A stretch of 64,000 nt of DNA from Pedobacter polysacchareus (lineage in GTDB: Bacteria > Bacteroidota > Bacteroidia > Sphingobacteriales > Sphingobacteriaceae): positions 696,621 to 760,620 of the forward strand of contig NZ_JAHYSS010000004.1 in assembly GCF_019802255.1 (NCBI RefSeq). The letters run 5' to 3'. The notes beneath the pieces are model-generated. The model saw nothing but the letters and a program-made list of their open reading frames with translations, was not told the origin of the DNA and did no database searches. A program made the translations under genes and the position numbers. Shown here piece after piece: positions 53,380-62,170 of the stretch (positions within the stretch are counted from its first letter, which is position 1; the number at the start of each line of letters is the position of its first letter).

Positions 53380-53402
53380 ATAAAAAATGATCCGAATGGA
53401 TC

Positions 53403-53921
53403 TTATGATTTTAATAGGACGATTTCTACCCTTCGGTTTTGCAATCTTCCTTCTTTAGTTTTGTTGTCGCCAATAGGTTTAGTATCACCAAGGCCAGCAG
53501 TTTTAATCCGGTTTGCTGGAATCCCCTGGCTCACCAGGAAATTTTTCACCGATACGGCACGCTTTTCTGATAACCATTGGTTATAGGTAGCCGTTCCTGT
53601 CTTATCAGAATGTCCTGCAACCAGAATGTTATTTGCCTGCTCATCTTTGATGACATTGGCCACTGCCAAAATTCTCTTTTTTGCTGCTTCACTTAAATAA
53701 GAAGAGTTGGTAGGAAACAAAACTTCAGAGCTAAACGTGAATTTTAAGCCTTCATCTGTGCGTTCAATCTGATCTTCAGGAAGATCTTTTTTCATTTTAT
53801 CCAGCGCTTTGTCTGTACTTTCTGCTACTGGAGCGGGAGTAGTTACAATCGTCTTTTTTGTCTTACAAGAAAGGGTAACGGTAAGCAATAATGCTAAAAT
53901 TAGGTTTGTTTTATGTGTCAT
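53403..53921 (-). CDS. OmpA-family peptidoglycan-binding lipoprotein
   Basis: 172 residues. Lipobox TLSC (Cys19) after a short hydrophobic signal, a linker with proline/alanine, and a C-terminal OmpA domain (about 68-172) with FPTNSSYLSEAAKKRI, VAGHSDKTGTATYNQWLSEKRAVSVKNFLVSQGI and the peptidoglycan contact segment KTAGLGDTKPIGDNKTKEGRLQNRRVEI. It tethers the outer membrane to the cell wall. Monocistronic and divergent from the dGTPase gene across 104 bp. Confidence 0.92.
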   Translation of the reverse strand: MTHKTNLILALLLTVTLSCKTKKTIVTTPAPVAESTDKALDKMKKDLPEDQIERTDEGLKFTFSSEVLFPTNSSYLSEAAKKRILAVANVIKDEQANNILVAGHSDKTGTATYNQWLSEKRAVSVKNFLVSQGIPANRIKTAGLGDTKPIGDNKTKEGRLQNRRVEIVLLKS

Positions 53922-53973
53922 TAAGAAACGAAATTAACCGTAAATATAGCCATTAATCAGGCGATTATTCCTT

Positions 53974-53981
53974 TACCTTTG
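53974..53981 (+). promoter_or_regulatory. -7 promoter element of the dGTPase gene
   Basis: TACCTTTG, exact TAnnTTTG, 44 nt before the ATG; no clear -33. Confidence 0.4.
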
Positions 53982-54025
53982 TATCAAGTTTAAGATAACC
54001 AGGAATTAACAATTTAATCCATTAT

Positions 54026-55369
54026 ATGAATTGGGAAAAATTATTGTCGGCAAAACGCTGGGGAAATGAAGATAGATTTGCAGGAAATCAAAAGGAAGCC
54101 AGGTCTGAATTTCAAAGAGATTACGACCGGATCATCTTCTCTTCTCCTTTTCGCAGATTGCAAAACAAGACCCAGGTATTCCCACTTCCGGGAAGCGTAT
54201 TTGTCCACAACAGACTAACGCATAGTTTAGAAGTCGCCAGTGTAGGCCGCTCTTTAGGCACTATATTCTATAATAAATTCAAAGCTCAGGATCCTGATGT
54301 AGATGAAACCTGTCCGCTGCTCTGCGAAATTGGCAATATTATCGCCTCCGCCTGCCTTGCCCATGATTTAGGAAACCCTGCTTTCGGTCACTCTGGAGAA
54401 GCGGCAATCTCCCATTATTTCACCAATGGTGATGGAAAAGCATATCAGGAGCAAGTCAGCGAAGCCGAATGGGAAGACCTGATTCATTTTGAAGGAAATG
54501 CCAATGCACTAAGAATCCTGACCCACCAATTTGCTGGAAAAGGTACCGGAGGATTTGCGCTGACTTACGCGACACTAGCAGCAATTGCCAAATATCCTTG
54601 CGCCTCCCTTGCCGGGCACAACAAAAAAAATATCTACACCAAAAAATATGGTTTCTTTCAATCAGAACAAACCGGCTTTGAAAAGATTGCAGTAGAAATG
54701 GAATTGATGAAAGTGCAGGACGAGCCAATGATCTTCAAACGTCATCCATTAGTATACCTGGTAGAGGCAGCCGACGATATTTGTTACAATATCATCGATC
54801 TGGAAGATGCCCATCGCCTCAAAATTCTTTCTTACGAAGAAGTGGAGACCTTGTTGATCCCATTATGTAACGACCCTAATTTACCTGGGCGTTTAGCAAC
54901 CATCGAAGATGACGATGCTAAAATTACCCTGATGCGGGCAAAATCGATCAGCACACTGATTGGCTTATGCTCAAATGTGTTTTACGAACAGCAGGAAGCA
55001 ATATTGAATGGAGATTTCAACCAGAGCCTGATGGATGCAATAGAACAGCCCTTTCTTTCTGTAATGAAAGAAATTGAAAGGATTTCCTATAAAAAGATTT
55101 ACAATTATGCCTCCGTAGTTCAGATAGAGGTGGCAGGCTATAAAGTAATGGGTGGTTTATTGGAAGAGTTTATTCCTGCCTATTTGCAAAATGAGTCAAA
55201 ATACCACAAAAAACTGGTGGAACTGATTCCAAAACAGTTCCTAACTCAGGAAACTGATACTTACACTAAAATTCAGTCCGTATTGGACTTTATTTCCGGG
55301 ATGACAGATATTTATGCGGTAGAGTTGTTTAGAAAGATCAAGGGAATCTCATTTCCTTCAATGAGCTAA
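54026..55369 (+). CDS. dgt: dGTP triphosphohydrolase (HD superfamily)
   Basis: 447 residues. N-terminal RDYDRIIFSSPFRRLQNKTQVFPLPG and the HD metal motif are clear: His66 in RLTHSLEVASVGRSLG and His113-Asp114 in ACLAHDLGNPAFGHSGE. A further DDICYNIIDLEDAH segment supplies the distal Asp. It hydrolyses dGTP to deoxyguanosine and triphosphate, adjusting dNTP pools, in the cytoplasm. Length and motif spacing suit the long dGTPase subgroup. A strong terminator follows. Confidence 0.93.
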   Translation: MNWEKLLSAKRWGNEDRFAGNQKEARSEFQRDYDRIIFSSPFRRLQNKTQVFPLPGSVFVHNRLTHSLEVASVGRSLGTIFYNKFKAQDPDVDETCPLLCEIGNIIASACLAHDLGNPAFGHSGEAAISHYFTNGDGKAYQEQVSEAEWEDLIHFEGNANALRILTHQFAGKGTGGFALTYATLAAIAKYPCASLAGHNKKNIYTKKYGFFQSEQTGFEKIAVEMELMKVQDEPMIFKRHPLVYLVEAADDICYNIIDLEDAHRLKILSYEEVETLLIPLCNDPNLPGRLATIEDDDAKITLMRAKSISTLIGLCSNVFYEQQEAILNGDFNQSLMDAIEQPFLSVMKEIERISYKKIYNYASVVQIEVAGYKVMGGLLEEFIPAYLQNESKYHKKLVELIPKQFLTQETDTYTKIQSVLDFISGMTDIYAVELFRKIKGISFPSMS

Positions 55370-55381
55370 TTATTATTTCGG

Positions 55382-55424
55382 ATTGATTCCCATCACCAGG
55401 ATAGGCATGGGAATCAATTTTTTT
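55382..55424. terminator. Terminator between convergent dgt and selO
   Basis: Perfect 12-bp stem ATTGATTCCCAT / ATGGGAATCAAT, 13-nt loop, seven T on the plus strand. Confidence 0.9.
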
Positions 55425-55435
55425 ACTGCGGTAAA

Positions 55436-56992
55436 CTAAGAACTGCAGGATAAAGTGGCACTGCCAGGCTGTTCATTTGCCCATTGTGGCCTCAACGCAA
55501 AAAACTCATCATGAGCTTTTGAATAGGGATCACTTAATGCAGTTTGTAATCTTTTGAAAAGCCCATCATCTCCTTTTTCAAGTTCATAGATCGCCTGATA
55601 TAATAAGTAATTTCGTAGGATAAACCTTGGATTGCTAGCCCGCATTTTTGATTGGGCATCTTTTCTGGAAATGGTGTTTTTTGCCAGACGTCCCTGATAA
55701 GCAAGGATGCTTTTAACCAATAGTTCCTGTTCTATCTCCGATAGATCATGGTATAAAGCACTATCAAAATGAGCGCTGATCTGAGCAACCGATATTAAGT
55801 CCTCAGGAATTTCGCCTAACAACTGATAGAAAATAGTCATATCTGGTTTCAGGTTGGCCAGTAGATTTTCGAAATCATCAATCAAGCCTATATCTCCATC
55901 AGAAAGTTCATCGAATCCCATCTTGCTGGCTTTCATTGAATAGAATTTCTCATAGAAAATCGGACCAAAGCTTTCCACCGCACTGATCAGCTCTTTTGGA
56001 TCTTCGAATAAAGGAGAAATCGCATTCGCCAGACAACTCAAGTTCCAGTAAGCAATGGAATGCTGTTTGCCATAAGCATAGCGGAGCCCCGGATGATCCG
56101 TAGTGTTCGGACTAAAATTCAAGTCGTAAGCATCCAGGAAAGAGTAAGGTCCGTAGTCTATGGTCAAGCCAAGAATAGACATGTTGTCTGTATTCATTAC
56201 CCCATGTACGAATCCCACTCTAAGCCATTCTACCACCATAATGGCAGTACTTTCCATTACCTTTTTGAACCAATTTAAGGTTTTATCAGGACCTGTAAGT
56301 TCTGGGTAGAACTTCGCAATAGTCCAGTCAACTAGTTTTTGTAAGTTTTCATATTCTTTTCTGGCGGATAACATTTCAAAGTTCCCGAAGCGTAAAAAGC
56401 TAGGTGCAGCACGCATCACAATTGCGCCTGGCTCTGGAGCCGGACGGCCATCGTAAAACATATCTCTCATCACCAGGTCACCTGTCGACACTAAACTCAA
56501 AGCTCTGGTCGTTGGAACACCTAGGTGATGCATCGCTTCGCTCATCAGGTATTCCCTAACGGATGACCTCAATACTGCTCGGCCATCTGCACGGCGCGAA
56601 TAGGGGGTAAGACCGGCACCTTTTAACTGCAGTTCCCAGGATTTACCGTTTGCTAATGGCCATTCCCCAAGGGTGATCGCTCTGCCATCTCCCAATTGTC
56701 CTGCCCAATTTCCAAACTGATGCCCTGCATAACAAGCCGCATAAGGTTTCATGCTGGCATTAATCGCGTTACCGCCAAGAATGTTCAGATCGTTTTCATT
56801 TGGTTCCTCGATACCTAGCTCGGCAGCAAGATCTCCAGTCCATGCCAATAGTTTTGGCTGTTTAACCGGACTGGGTAAAACCCTGCTATATAATACTCCT
56901 GGAGTCTGACGAGGCTGCAGATCTCCGCTTTGATCGCCCTCAAAAGCTTCAGTAAAATCATTGACAAATTTTTGGGTGCTCAGGTGCTGCAT
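55436..56992 (-). CDS. selO: Protein adenylyltransferase SelO (YdiU/UPF0061)
   Basis: 518 residues. A pseudokinase-fold AMPylase that transfers AMP to Ser/Thr/Tyr of proteins, linked to redox homeostasis. Hallmarks include YAACYAGHQFGNWAGQLGDGRAITLGE, the ELQLKGAGLTPYSRRADGRAVLRSSVREYLMSEAMHHLG segment, and FVHGVMNTDNMSILGLTIDYGPYSFLD with the metal-binding Asn and Asp. The C-terminus ends SCSS: Cys516 occupies the place of the selenocysteine in eukaryotic SelO. Convergent with dgt. Confidence 0.94.
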   Translation of the reverse strand: MQHLSTQKFVNDFTEAFEGDQSGDLQPRQTPGVLYSRVLPSPVKQPKLLAWTGDLAAELGIEEPNENDLNILGGNAINASMKPYAACYAGHQFGNWAGQLGDGRAITLGEWPLANGKSWELQLKGAGLTPYSRRADGRAVLRSSVREYLMSEAMHHLGVPTTRALSLVSTGDLVMRDMFYDGRPAPEPGAIVMRAAPSFLRFGNFEMLSARKEYENLQKLVDWTIAKFYPELTGPDKTLNWFKKVMESTAIMVVEWLRVGFVHGVMNTDNMSILGLTIDYGPYSFLDAYDLNFSPNTTDHPGLRYAYGKQHSIAYWNLSCLANAISPLFEDPKELISAVESFGPIFYEKFYSMKASKMGFDELSDGDIGLIDDFENLLANLKPDMTIFYQLLGEIPEDLISVAQISAHFDSALYHDLSEIEQELLVKSILAYQGRLAKNTISRKDAQSKMRASNPRFILRNYLLYQAIYELEKGDDGLFKRLQTALSDPYSKAHDEFFALRPQWANEQPGSATLSCSS

Positions 56993-57090
56993 AGGTAATT
57001 CTGAATTTTACGTGGATTACAAATATCAGGTTAATTAAGGAATTACCGATCAGTACTTACATCTGAACTAAGTAATTTTTTGCCCTATTA

Positions 57091-57146
57091 AGGTATTAAA
57101 TATATCTATATGTATAGATGTTAATATATATAGATATATAAATACC
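57091..57146. repeat. Long AT-rich hairpin in the selO upstream region
   Basis: AGGTATT ... AATACCT outer arms continue inward as TATATCTATAT / ATATAGATATA, about 20 paired bases with one small bulge around a 14-nt loop. It lies between the selO start and the end of the AHSA1-type gene. No T tract follows on either strand. Confidence 0.55.
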
Positions 57147-57170
57147 TGTCTTTTCTCTCAGTAATACCCT

Positions 57171-57659
57171 TTAAGCACTCAGTAAAGCAGATAATTTGTT
57201 GAGCATTTTAATCCAGCTTTGGAAGGCACCATTCTCCTTGGCGGAAGCCTCAGGAACACTTTGATGAAGAGAAAGCTTAGTTTGCTTGCCAATTGGACTA
57301 AAGGATACCGTCGTTAAAATCTCCATTGGCCAGTCGCCAGGTTTTCCTGCATCGCCTGCCGCTAACGTATCACCGGCCTCATTGCTTAAAGTCATAGAAA
57401 AAACTAGTTTTTCCGGAGCGCTTATTTCCAGGTATTTTCCCTTTACCCAGCAATCTCCATGTATGGGATCATGAATGCAGGAATGAAAACTTCCATTCTC
57501 TTTTAAGTCGAGACTTTTGTAGCTGATGCTGCAGCCATCAGGTGCGTACCATTGTGTCAACTGTTTTGGATCAGTCCAGGCTTGAAATACCATTTCAACC
57601 GGAGCATTAAAAAGATGTGTAATGAACAACTCCTTTTCTTTGTTTTTATTGATTTCCAT
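57171..57659 (-). CDS. SRPBCC/AHSA1-family protein
   Basis: 162 residues of the Bet v 1-like AHSA1 subgroup (COG3832 type). Conserved start: ITHLFNAPVEMVFQAWTDPKQLTQWYAPDGCSI, followed by GDCWVKGKYLEISAPEKLVFSM and a C-terminal amphipathic helix (FQSWIKMLNKLSALLSA). Function of this family in bacteria is poorly known; a hydrophobic ligand pocket is expected. It follows an ArsR regulator by 49 nt on the same strand, a very common pairing. Confidence 0.87.
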   Translation of the reverse strand: MEINKNKEKELFITHLFNAPVEMVFQAWTDPKQLTQWYAPDGCSISYKSLDLKENGSFHSCIHDPIHGDCWVKGKYLEISAPEKLVFSMTLSNEAGDTLAAGDAGKPGDWPMEILTTVSFSPIGKQTKLSLHQSVPEASAKENGAFQSWIKMLNKLSALLSA

Positions 57660-57708
57660 CGTCTTGGTGTTTAGTATTTAGCGATTGGTTTTTTGTTTAT
57701 TCTTTCTT

Positions 57709-58038
57709 TTATTTTTGGTTTTCATTTTTAAGCGATTCCAGATACTGGTCTAGTTGCTCAAATTTTTGCAGCCATTGTTTTTTAGATTGCTGTACCCAAT
57801 CAGACACTTCGTCCAGTTGTTCCAAACGGGCTTCGCAATATCTTTCCCTGCCTTTTTGAGTCACTTCAACCAGACCACACTCCGTCAGGATCTGAATGTG
57901 TTTCGAAATGGCCTGTCTGCTGCTATCGAAACTCTCTGCAATGGCGTTAAGGTGCATAGGGCCCCCGGCAATTTTTTCTATAATCTGCCTGCGTGTAGGG
58001 TCAGCTATGGCTTGAAATACATCTCTTCTAATGATCAT
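57709..58038 (-). CDS. ArsR-family transcriptional regulator
   Basis: 109 residues. Winged helix-turn-helix: RRDVFQAIADPTRRQIIEKIAGGPMHLNAIAESFDSSRQAISKHIQILTECGLVEVTQKGRERYCEA. No metal-binding cysteine box, so this is the small-molecule or redox-neutral subgroup usually paired with AHSA1 proteins. The ATG at 58038 is preferred because it directly precedes IIRRDVFQAIADPTR; an in-frame start at 58071 would run into the repeats that probably form its operator. Likely autoregulated. Confidence 0.88.
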   Translation of the reverse strand: MIIRRDVFQAIADPTRRQIIEKIAGGPMHLNAIAESFDSSRQAISKHIQILTECGLVEVTQKGRERYCEARLEQLDEVSDWVQQSKKQWLQKFEQLDQYLESLKNENQK

Positions 58039-58050
58039 AATGCAATTATA

Positions 58051-58085
58051 TGGTTGCGAATATAACCGCAATCATTTGGTTGCGC
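58051..58085. promoter_or_regulatory. Candidate ArsR operator repeats
   Basis: TGGTTGCG occurs at 58051-58058 and 58077-58084; between them CCGCAATCA (58067-58075 region) is an inverted near-copy. Spacing 26 bp. Located 13 bp upstream of the arsR-type start. Confidence 0.5.
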
Positions 58086-58231
58086 AAGTGTTTTGAGAAA
58101 TATTTTTTTTTAAGATATTGTACCTGAGGTTTTTTTGGTTTTCTGAGCTGATGAGAGAGAAACTGCTGAGCTGTTGTCAGCCGCTCTTTTCTCTTTGTTA
58201 GGAAACACAGGGTTAAACTCTTTGTGTTTTA

Positions 58232-58239
58232 TACCTTTG
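58232..58239 (+). promoter_or_regulatory. -7 promoter element of the 58257 gene
   Basis: TACCTTTG, exact TAnnTTTG, 17 nt before the ATG at 58257. It supports that start over an in-frame start at 58224. Confidence 0.45.
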
Positions 58240-58256
58240 CCAAAAAAGAAATCCTG

Positions 58257-58850
58257 ATGAAGATATTGAACCAGTTTGTACATATATATAAGTATCTATT
58301 CCTTTTATCTAAATATGTATTGCTATTGTCGCTATTCTCGACGATCAGCATTTTAGCTCATGCACAGGAAATCATAGATTGTGAAAAGACATTAGATCAG
58401 GAGCCGTATTTTGTAAAACATAAATCTGGGGAGAAAGATCAGGCCTTACAGCGGGATATTGAAATCCTAAAACGATGCGGTAATTTTAACCCGGTAGACA
58501 GTGCTTTTCTTAAAGGTAATATGCTGGGTATGTTAATGCTGCAGGAGGTGAGAGCTGGAAAGCCCGCTACTTATCGTACGATTGTAGATTTCTTTCAGAA
58601 TTTCAGGAAGACCGCCGAGTACAAGGATTTTTCCTATGGATTAGCGTTGTATCGGAAAATTGGGGAGAAGAAAGTGAATCTGCAGGACTGGCCAGCAGAT
58701 CAGGAGCTGTTTGTTAGGATGGGCTTTACCATCAATGACCTGGAGGATTTCAAAATTTTCATCTCCCGCCCCGAGCATGCGGAACTGAGTTATTTGCAGG
58801 TTTTCTCTAAATATATGAACGAGATTGAAGGAATGAGGGTTGATAAGTAG
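58257..58850 (+). CDS. Exported hypothetical protein
   Basis: 197 residues. A long signal region with a basic n-part and a hydrophobic core (YVLLLSLFSTISILAHAQE) suggests Sec export with cleavage near Ala-His-Ala-Gln. The mature part (about 155 residues) is soluble, mixed helical, with ALQRDIEILKRCGNFNPVDSAFLKGNMLGMLMLQEVRAGKPATYRTIVDFFQNF. No family recognised. Start chosen by the promoter element upstream. Monocistronic between the arsR operator and a radical SAM gene. Confidence 0.6.
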   Translation: MKILNQFVHIYKYLFLLSKYVLLLSLFSTISILAHAQEIIDCEKTLDQEPYFVKHKSGEKDQALQRDIEILKRCGNFNPVDSAFLKGNMLGMLMLQEVRAGKPATYRTIVDFFQNFRKTAEYKDFSYGLALYRKIGEKKVNLQDWPADQELFVRMGFTINDLEDFKIFISRPEHAELSYLQVFSKYMNEIEGMRVDK

Positions 58851-58914
58851 AGGATCGAATAACCCATCAAAAAATTACTCCTAACCTGAGAAAAGGTATT
58901 AAAAATAAAAGCCG

Positions 58915-58922
58915 TACTTTTG
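58915..58922 (+). promoter_or_regulatory. -7 promoter element of the radical SAM gene
   Basis: TACTTTTG, exact TAnnTTTG, 16 nt before the TTG start at 58939. It supports use of that TTG. Confidence 0.45.
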
Positions 58923-58938
58923 TGAAAAATTAAAGCAA

Positions 58939-59895
58939 TTGGGAACTCTACTGGACTTAGGAATAAAGGGATATAATAATTACGGAACGCACTTGAAAGA
59001 GAAGTATAAGGGGCAGCGTGTATTCAAAGTAATCGTTGATGGTGGTTTCACCTGTCCGAATCGTGATGGCAGTAAAGGCTATGGCGGTTGTACCTATTGT
59101 AACGTAGACTCATTTACACCGGAGCTTTCCAGGAAATTGCCAACTATCCGTGAGCAGCTGGAGCAAGGGATAGAAAGAGGGAAAGGTTTTTACAAAGCAG
59201 ATAAGTTTATTGTCTATTTTCAGCCGAATACGAATACCTATGCACCAGTGCATTATTTGAAAATGATGTATGATGAGGCGCTTTCTATCAATACCGAAGA
59301 TGTAGTTGGTTTTTCTGTAGGAACACGTCCGGACTGTATCGATGCTGAAAAAGTAGCACTTTTGGAAAGTTATGCCGATCGTTTCGATGTGGATTTAGAA
59401 ATGGGAATGGAGTCTATTTATGACGAAACCCTGAATCAGATCAACCGTGGCTGTAGTCATGCGGAATTTGTAGCTGCAGTTAAATTGCTGGATAACTCCA
59501 AGCTTGACCTATGCGTGCATACTATTTTTGGTTTTCCTTGGGAAACAGAAGAAATGATGCTGGGGTACATTCATGAAATTAACAAATTCCCTAAAATTAA
59601 ATTCGTTAAATTCCACCATCTTCACGTAGTAGAAGGATCCATCATGGGTGCGAAATATAAAAAAGAACCTTTCAAGCTTTTCAGCTTAGAAGAGTATACA
59701 GACTTCCTTTGCAAGGCAATTCCATTGCTGCGTCCTGATGTAGTGATTCAGCGCTTATTCGGAATTTCTGATTGGGATTTATTGATCGCGCCAAACTGGG
59801 GATTAAACAAATCGGCTATTCAGACTTATATCGATAAAGAAATTGAACGCAGAGGAGTAGTGCAAGGATCTGCTTATGTTCCGGTAGCAGAATAA
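58939..59895 (+). CDS. TIGR01212/YhcC-like radical SAM protein
   Basis: 318 residues. An atypical radical SAM cluster motif, FTCPNRDGSKGYGGCTYC, gives Cys39, Cys51 and Cys54 (C-x11-C-x2-C), characteristic of the TIGR01212 group. FQPNTNTYAPVHYLKMMYDEAL and VGFSVGTRPDCIDAEKVALL follow, as in the Elp3-like barrel. Biochemical role is not well established; a tRNA or sulfur-transfer role has been suggested. The only usable start is TTG at 58939, since no in-frame ATG lies upstream and the family N-terminus begins here. Its 3' end overlaps the convergent SRPBCC gene by 22 nt. Confidence 0.88.
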   Translation: MGTLLDLGIKGYNNYGTHLKEKYKGQRVFKVIVDGGFTCPNRDGSKGYGGCTYCNVDSFTPELSRKLPTIREQLEQGIERGKGFYKADKFIVYFQPNTNTYAPVHYLKMMYDEALSINTEDVVGFSVGTRPDCIDAEKVALLESYADRFDVDLEMGMESIYDETLNQINRGCSHAEFVAAVKLLDNSKLDLCVHTIFGFPWETEEMMLGYIHEINKFPKIKFVKFHHLHVVEGSIMGAKYKKEPFKLFSLEEYTDFLCKAIPLLRPDVVIQRLFGISDWDLLIAPNWGLNKSAIQTYIDKEIERRGVVQGSAYVPVAE

Positions 59896-60356
59896 TCGCC
59901 AAACAGTTCGATTACCTTTTTCTTTCTAAACTCAAAGATTTGCTGTAATTGTGCAGCGACGAATAAACTATTGGCCATTTGTCCGAAAATGCCCATGGGC
60001 ATGCCGTAAGTTAAAATGTCGTTCATTTCCACGCCGCCATCGATCGTACGGAAGTGATGCTGGTGGTGCCAGAACTGATATGGGCCAAAACGCTGCTCAT
60101 CTATAAAGTATTCCTGATCTTTTACCTGGGTGATTTCTGTCATCCAGTTTAGCTTGATCCCCAATAATGGAGATACCTTATAAGTAATGATCATTCCCGG
60201 GTACATTTTTTCCCTTAATTGCGGCCCAGAAGTAACCTCAAAGGCCATTTCTACTGGAGTGATCTTCGCTAAATTCATTGGAGAAGAGAAAAAATCCCAA
60301 GCTTCCGCAAGGCTAATCGGTAACTGCTGCTTAAACTTTAAATGGTATGCTTTCAT
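59874..60356 (-). CDS. SRPBCC-family protein (cyclase/dehydrase-like)
   Basis: 160 residues. Bet v 1-like fold: HLKFKQQLPISLAEAWDFFSSPMNLAKITPVEMAFEV, then YKVSPLLGIKLNWMTEITQVKDQEYFIDEQRFGPYQFWHHQHHF and GVEMNDILTYGMPMG. This matches the polyketide-cyclase-like group of ligand-binding proteins often found with NAD-dependent epimerases. No enzymatic residue set is evident. The ATG at 60356 is chosen over 60398 because the family begins with M-x-x-Y-x-L. Convergent with the radical SAM gene; the two coding regions share 22 nt. Confidence 0.8.
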   Translation of the reverse strand: MKAYHLKFKQQLPISLAEAWDFFSSPMNLAKITPVEMAFEVTSGPQLREKMYPGMIITYKVSPLLGIKLNWMTEITQVKDQEYFIDEQRFGPYQFWHHQHHFRTIDGGVEMNDILTYGMPMGIFGQMANSLFVAAQLQQIFEFRKKKVIELFGDYSATGT

Positions 60357-60685
60357 CGTATAGCTAAGGTACGGTTTTTCTCTATTTTCGGTTTTCATCC
60401 CTTAAAAATCTTTAAATCAACTCATTTTTATGTGTTTTTCCATTTTTAATGCTGTTTATTTTGAATATCTCAATTTCAGTTGGGTGTTTTGTGGTGTATT
60501 TGTGATTTTTCTATTTATTGCACTTGATTGTTGAGTGATTTTCTTGGTTTTTGTCTATATATTGAGAATGTATATAACGTTTTCGTGGTTTTATTGTCTT
60601 TTTATTTCTATAAATTCTATTTATTTCTTAGTTTTATGAAAAAATAAGCTGAAAAATCAAATTTAAATCTTAAAAACCGAGTATT
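60357..60685. other. T-rich intergenic region upstream of amtB
   Basis: 329 bp between divergent genes. The plus strand is markedly T-rich (runs of TTTT and ATTT) from about 60420 to 60650. No open frame of note, no exact TAnnTTTG element and no clear dyad was seen. It presumably holds the nitrogen-regulated amtB promoter, but no site can be named. Confidence 0.4.
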
Positions 60686-62062
60686 ATGGCCAAAATTTTA
60701 TTAAAACAGGTGGGACCTTTTGCAGTTTTAGCAATAATTGCAATTTTAGCCCTTTTTGTACCCCTGCATCCGAACTTTGATGAGGGAAAATACAATTCTT
60801 CAGATATTGCTTTCATTTTAGTGGCTACTGCCCTGGTATTTTTGATGACTCCAGGCCTTGCTTTCTTTTATGGAGGTATGGTTCATCGTAAAAACGTGCT
60901 TTCTACGATGATTAAAAGTGTGGTTGCCGCAGGAGTGATCAGTGTTTTATGGGTAACCGTTAGCTTTAGTCTGGCTTTTGGTGAAAGTATCCACGGATTA
61001 ATCGGAAATCCATTAACCTATTTGTTCTTTCAGGGCGTAAACTCCGGACCATCATGGAGCCTGGCACCAACCATACCATTAACCTTATTTGCACTTTTTC
61101 AATTGATGTTTGCAATCATCACCCCAGGCCTGGTTGTTGGCGCCGTTGCGGAGCGTATTCGTTTCACTTCATACATTCTATTTATTGTACTGTTTGCACT
61201 TTTCGTGTATTCACCATTAGCACATTGGACATGGCATCCGGAAGGCATCCTGTTTAAAATGGGCGTGCTTGATTTTGCTGGTGGTACCGTAGTACATATT
61301 TCTGCTGGTATGGCTGCTTTAGCAGGAGCATTAGTGTTAAAAAGAAGAAGAAGTCACCAGGACCACCAGGAAGTTCCACCAGCAAATATTCCTTATGTGC
61401 TGATCGGTACTGGTTTATTATGGTTCGGCTGGTTTGGTTTTAATGCGGGTTCTGCATTAGGTGCAAATAGTTTGGCCGTCTCTGCATTTGCAACTACCAA
61501 TATCGCCGCTGGTGCAGCAGGACTATCATGGATGTTTTTCGATGTAGCCAGAGGTAAAAAGCCTTCTGTACTTGGTTTTTGTATCGGTGCAGTGGTAGGT
61601 CTAGTAGCCATCACACCTGGTGCTGGATTTGTGAGTATTCCTTCCAGTATTTTTATCGGTGCAGCTGCTGCGGTAGTTTCTAACCTTGCGGTAGTTTGGA
61701 AATCAAAAACCAGTTTAGATGATACATTAGATGTATTCCCTTGTCATGGAGTAGGTGGTATTGTTGGAATGCTGCTGACGGGCATATTTGCTACAAAAAC
61801 GGTAAATGCAGGTGGTGTAGATGGCTTATTGTATGGAAACCCGGCATTTTTCTTTACCCAGCTGAAAGGCGTGCTTATTGTAGCCATTTTCAGCTTCGTC
61901 GTTTCTTTTCTAATCTTCAAACTGATCAATGTTGTTCAGCCAATCCGTGTGACTTCTGAGGAAGAAGAAGCAGGTCTGGATGCTAGTCAGCATGATGAGA
62001 AATATTTCCAGGGTACTTTAATTGTAGCCGCTACAGGAGTAGAAATCGACAATGTTGATTAA
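60686..62062 (+). CDS. amtB: Ammonium transporter AmtB
   Basis: 458 residues, about 11-12 membrane spans. The family pattern is clear: FILVATALVFLMTPGLAFFYGGMVHRKNVLSTMIKS, LDFAGGTVVHISAGMAAL (first pore histidine) and DVFPCHGVGGIVGML (second pore histidine) forming the twin-His pore. An extra N-terminal hydrophobic helix may be a signal or additional span. It conducts ammonium under nitrogen limitation. The C-terminus is acidic (EEEEAGLDASQHDEKYFQG) as in GlnK-regulated transporters, but no glnK/glnB gene adjoins; instead an outer-membrane porin follows after 108 nt. Confidence 0.95.
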   Translation: MAKILLKQVGPFAVLAIIAILALFVPLHPNFDEGKYNSSDIAFILVATALVFLMTPGLAFFYGGMVHRKNVLSTMIKSVVAAGVISVLWVTVSFSLAFGESIHGLIGNPLTYLFFQGVNSGPSWSLAPTIPLTLFALFQLMFAIITPGLVVGAVAERIRFTSYILFIVLFALFVYSPLAHWTWHPEGILFKMGVLDFAGGTVVHISAGMAALAGALVLKRRRSHQDHQEVPPANIPYVLIGTGLLWFGWFGFNAGSALGANSLAVSAFATTNIAAGAAGLSWMFFDVARGKKPSVLGFCIGAVVGLVAITPGAGFVSIPSSIFIGAAAAVVSNLAVVWKSKTSLDDTLDVFPCHGVGGIVGMLLTGIFATKTVNAGGVDGLLYGNPAFFFTQLKGVLIVAIFSFVVSFLIFKLINVVQPIRVTSEEEEAGLDASQHDEKYFQGTLIVAATGVEIDNVD

Positions 62063-62170
62063 TCAAACCCCATACAAATCACCATTAAAAACACGGTTGC
62101 CTATGTAATATTGCCCCCAGTACAAATGCTTTAACTCATTATTGATTCTATACCTCAAACCAACCAAACC

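Noticed and set aside
57100..57142. AT-rich tract as a plasmid-type replication origin
   Set aside because: No DnaA boxes, iterons or replication gene nearby; it is better described as a hairpin.
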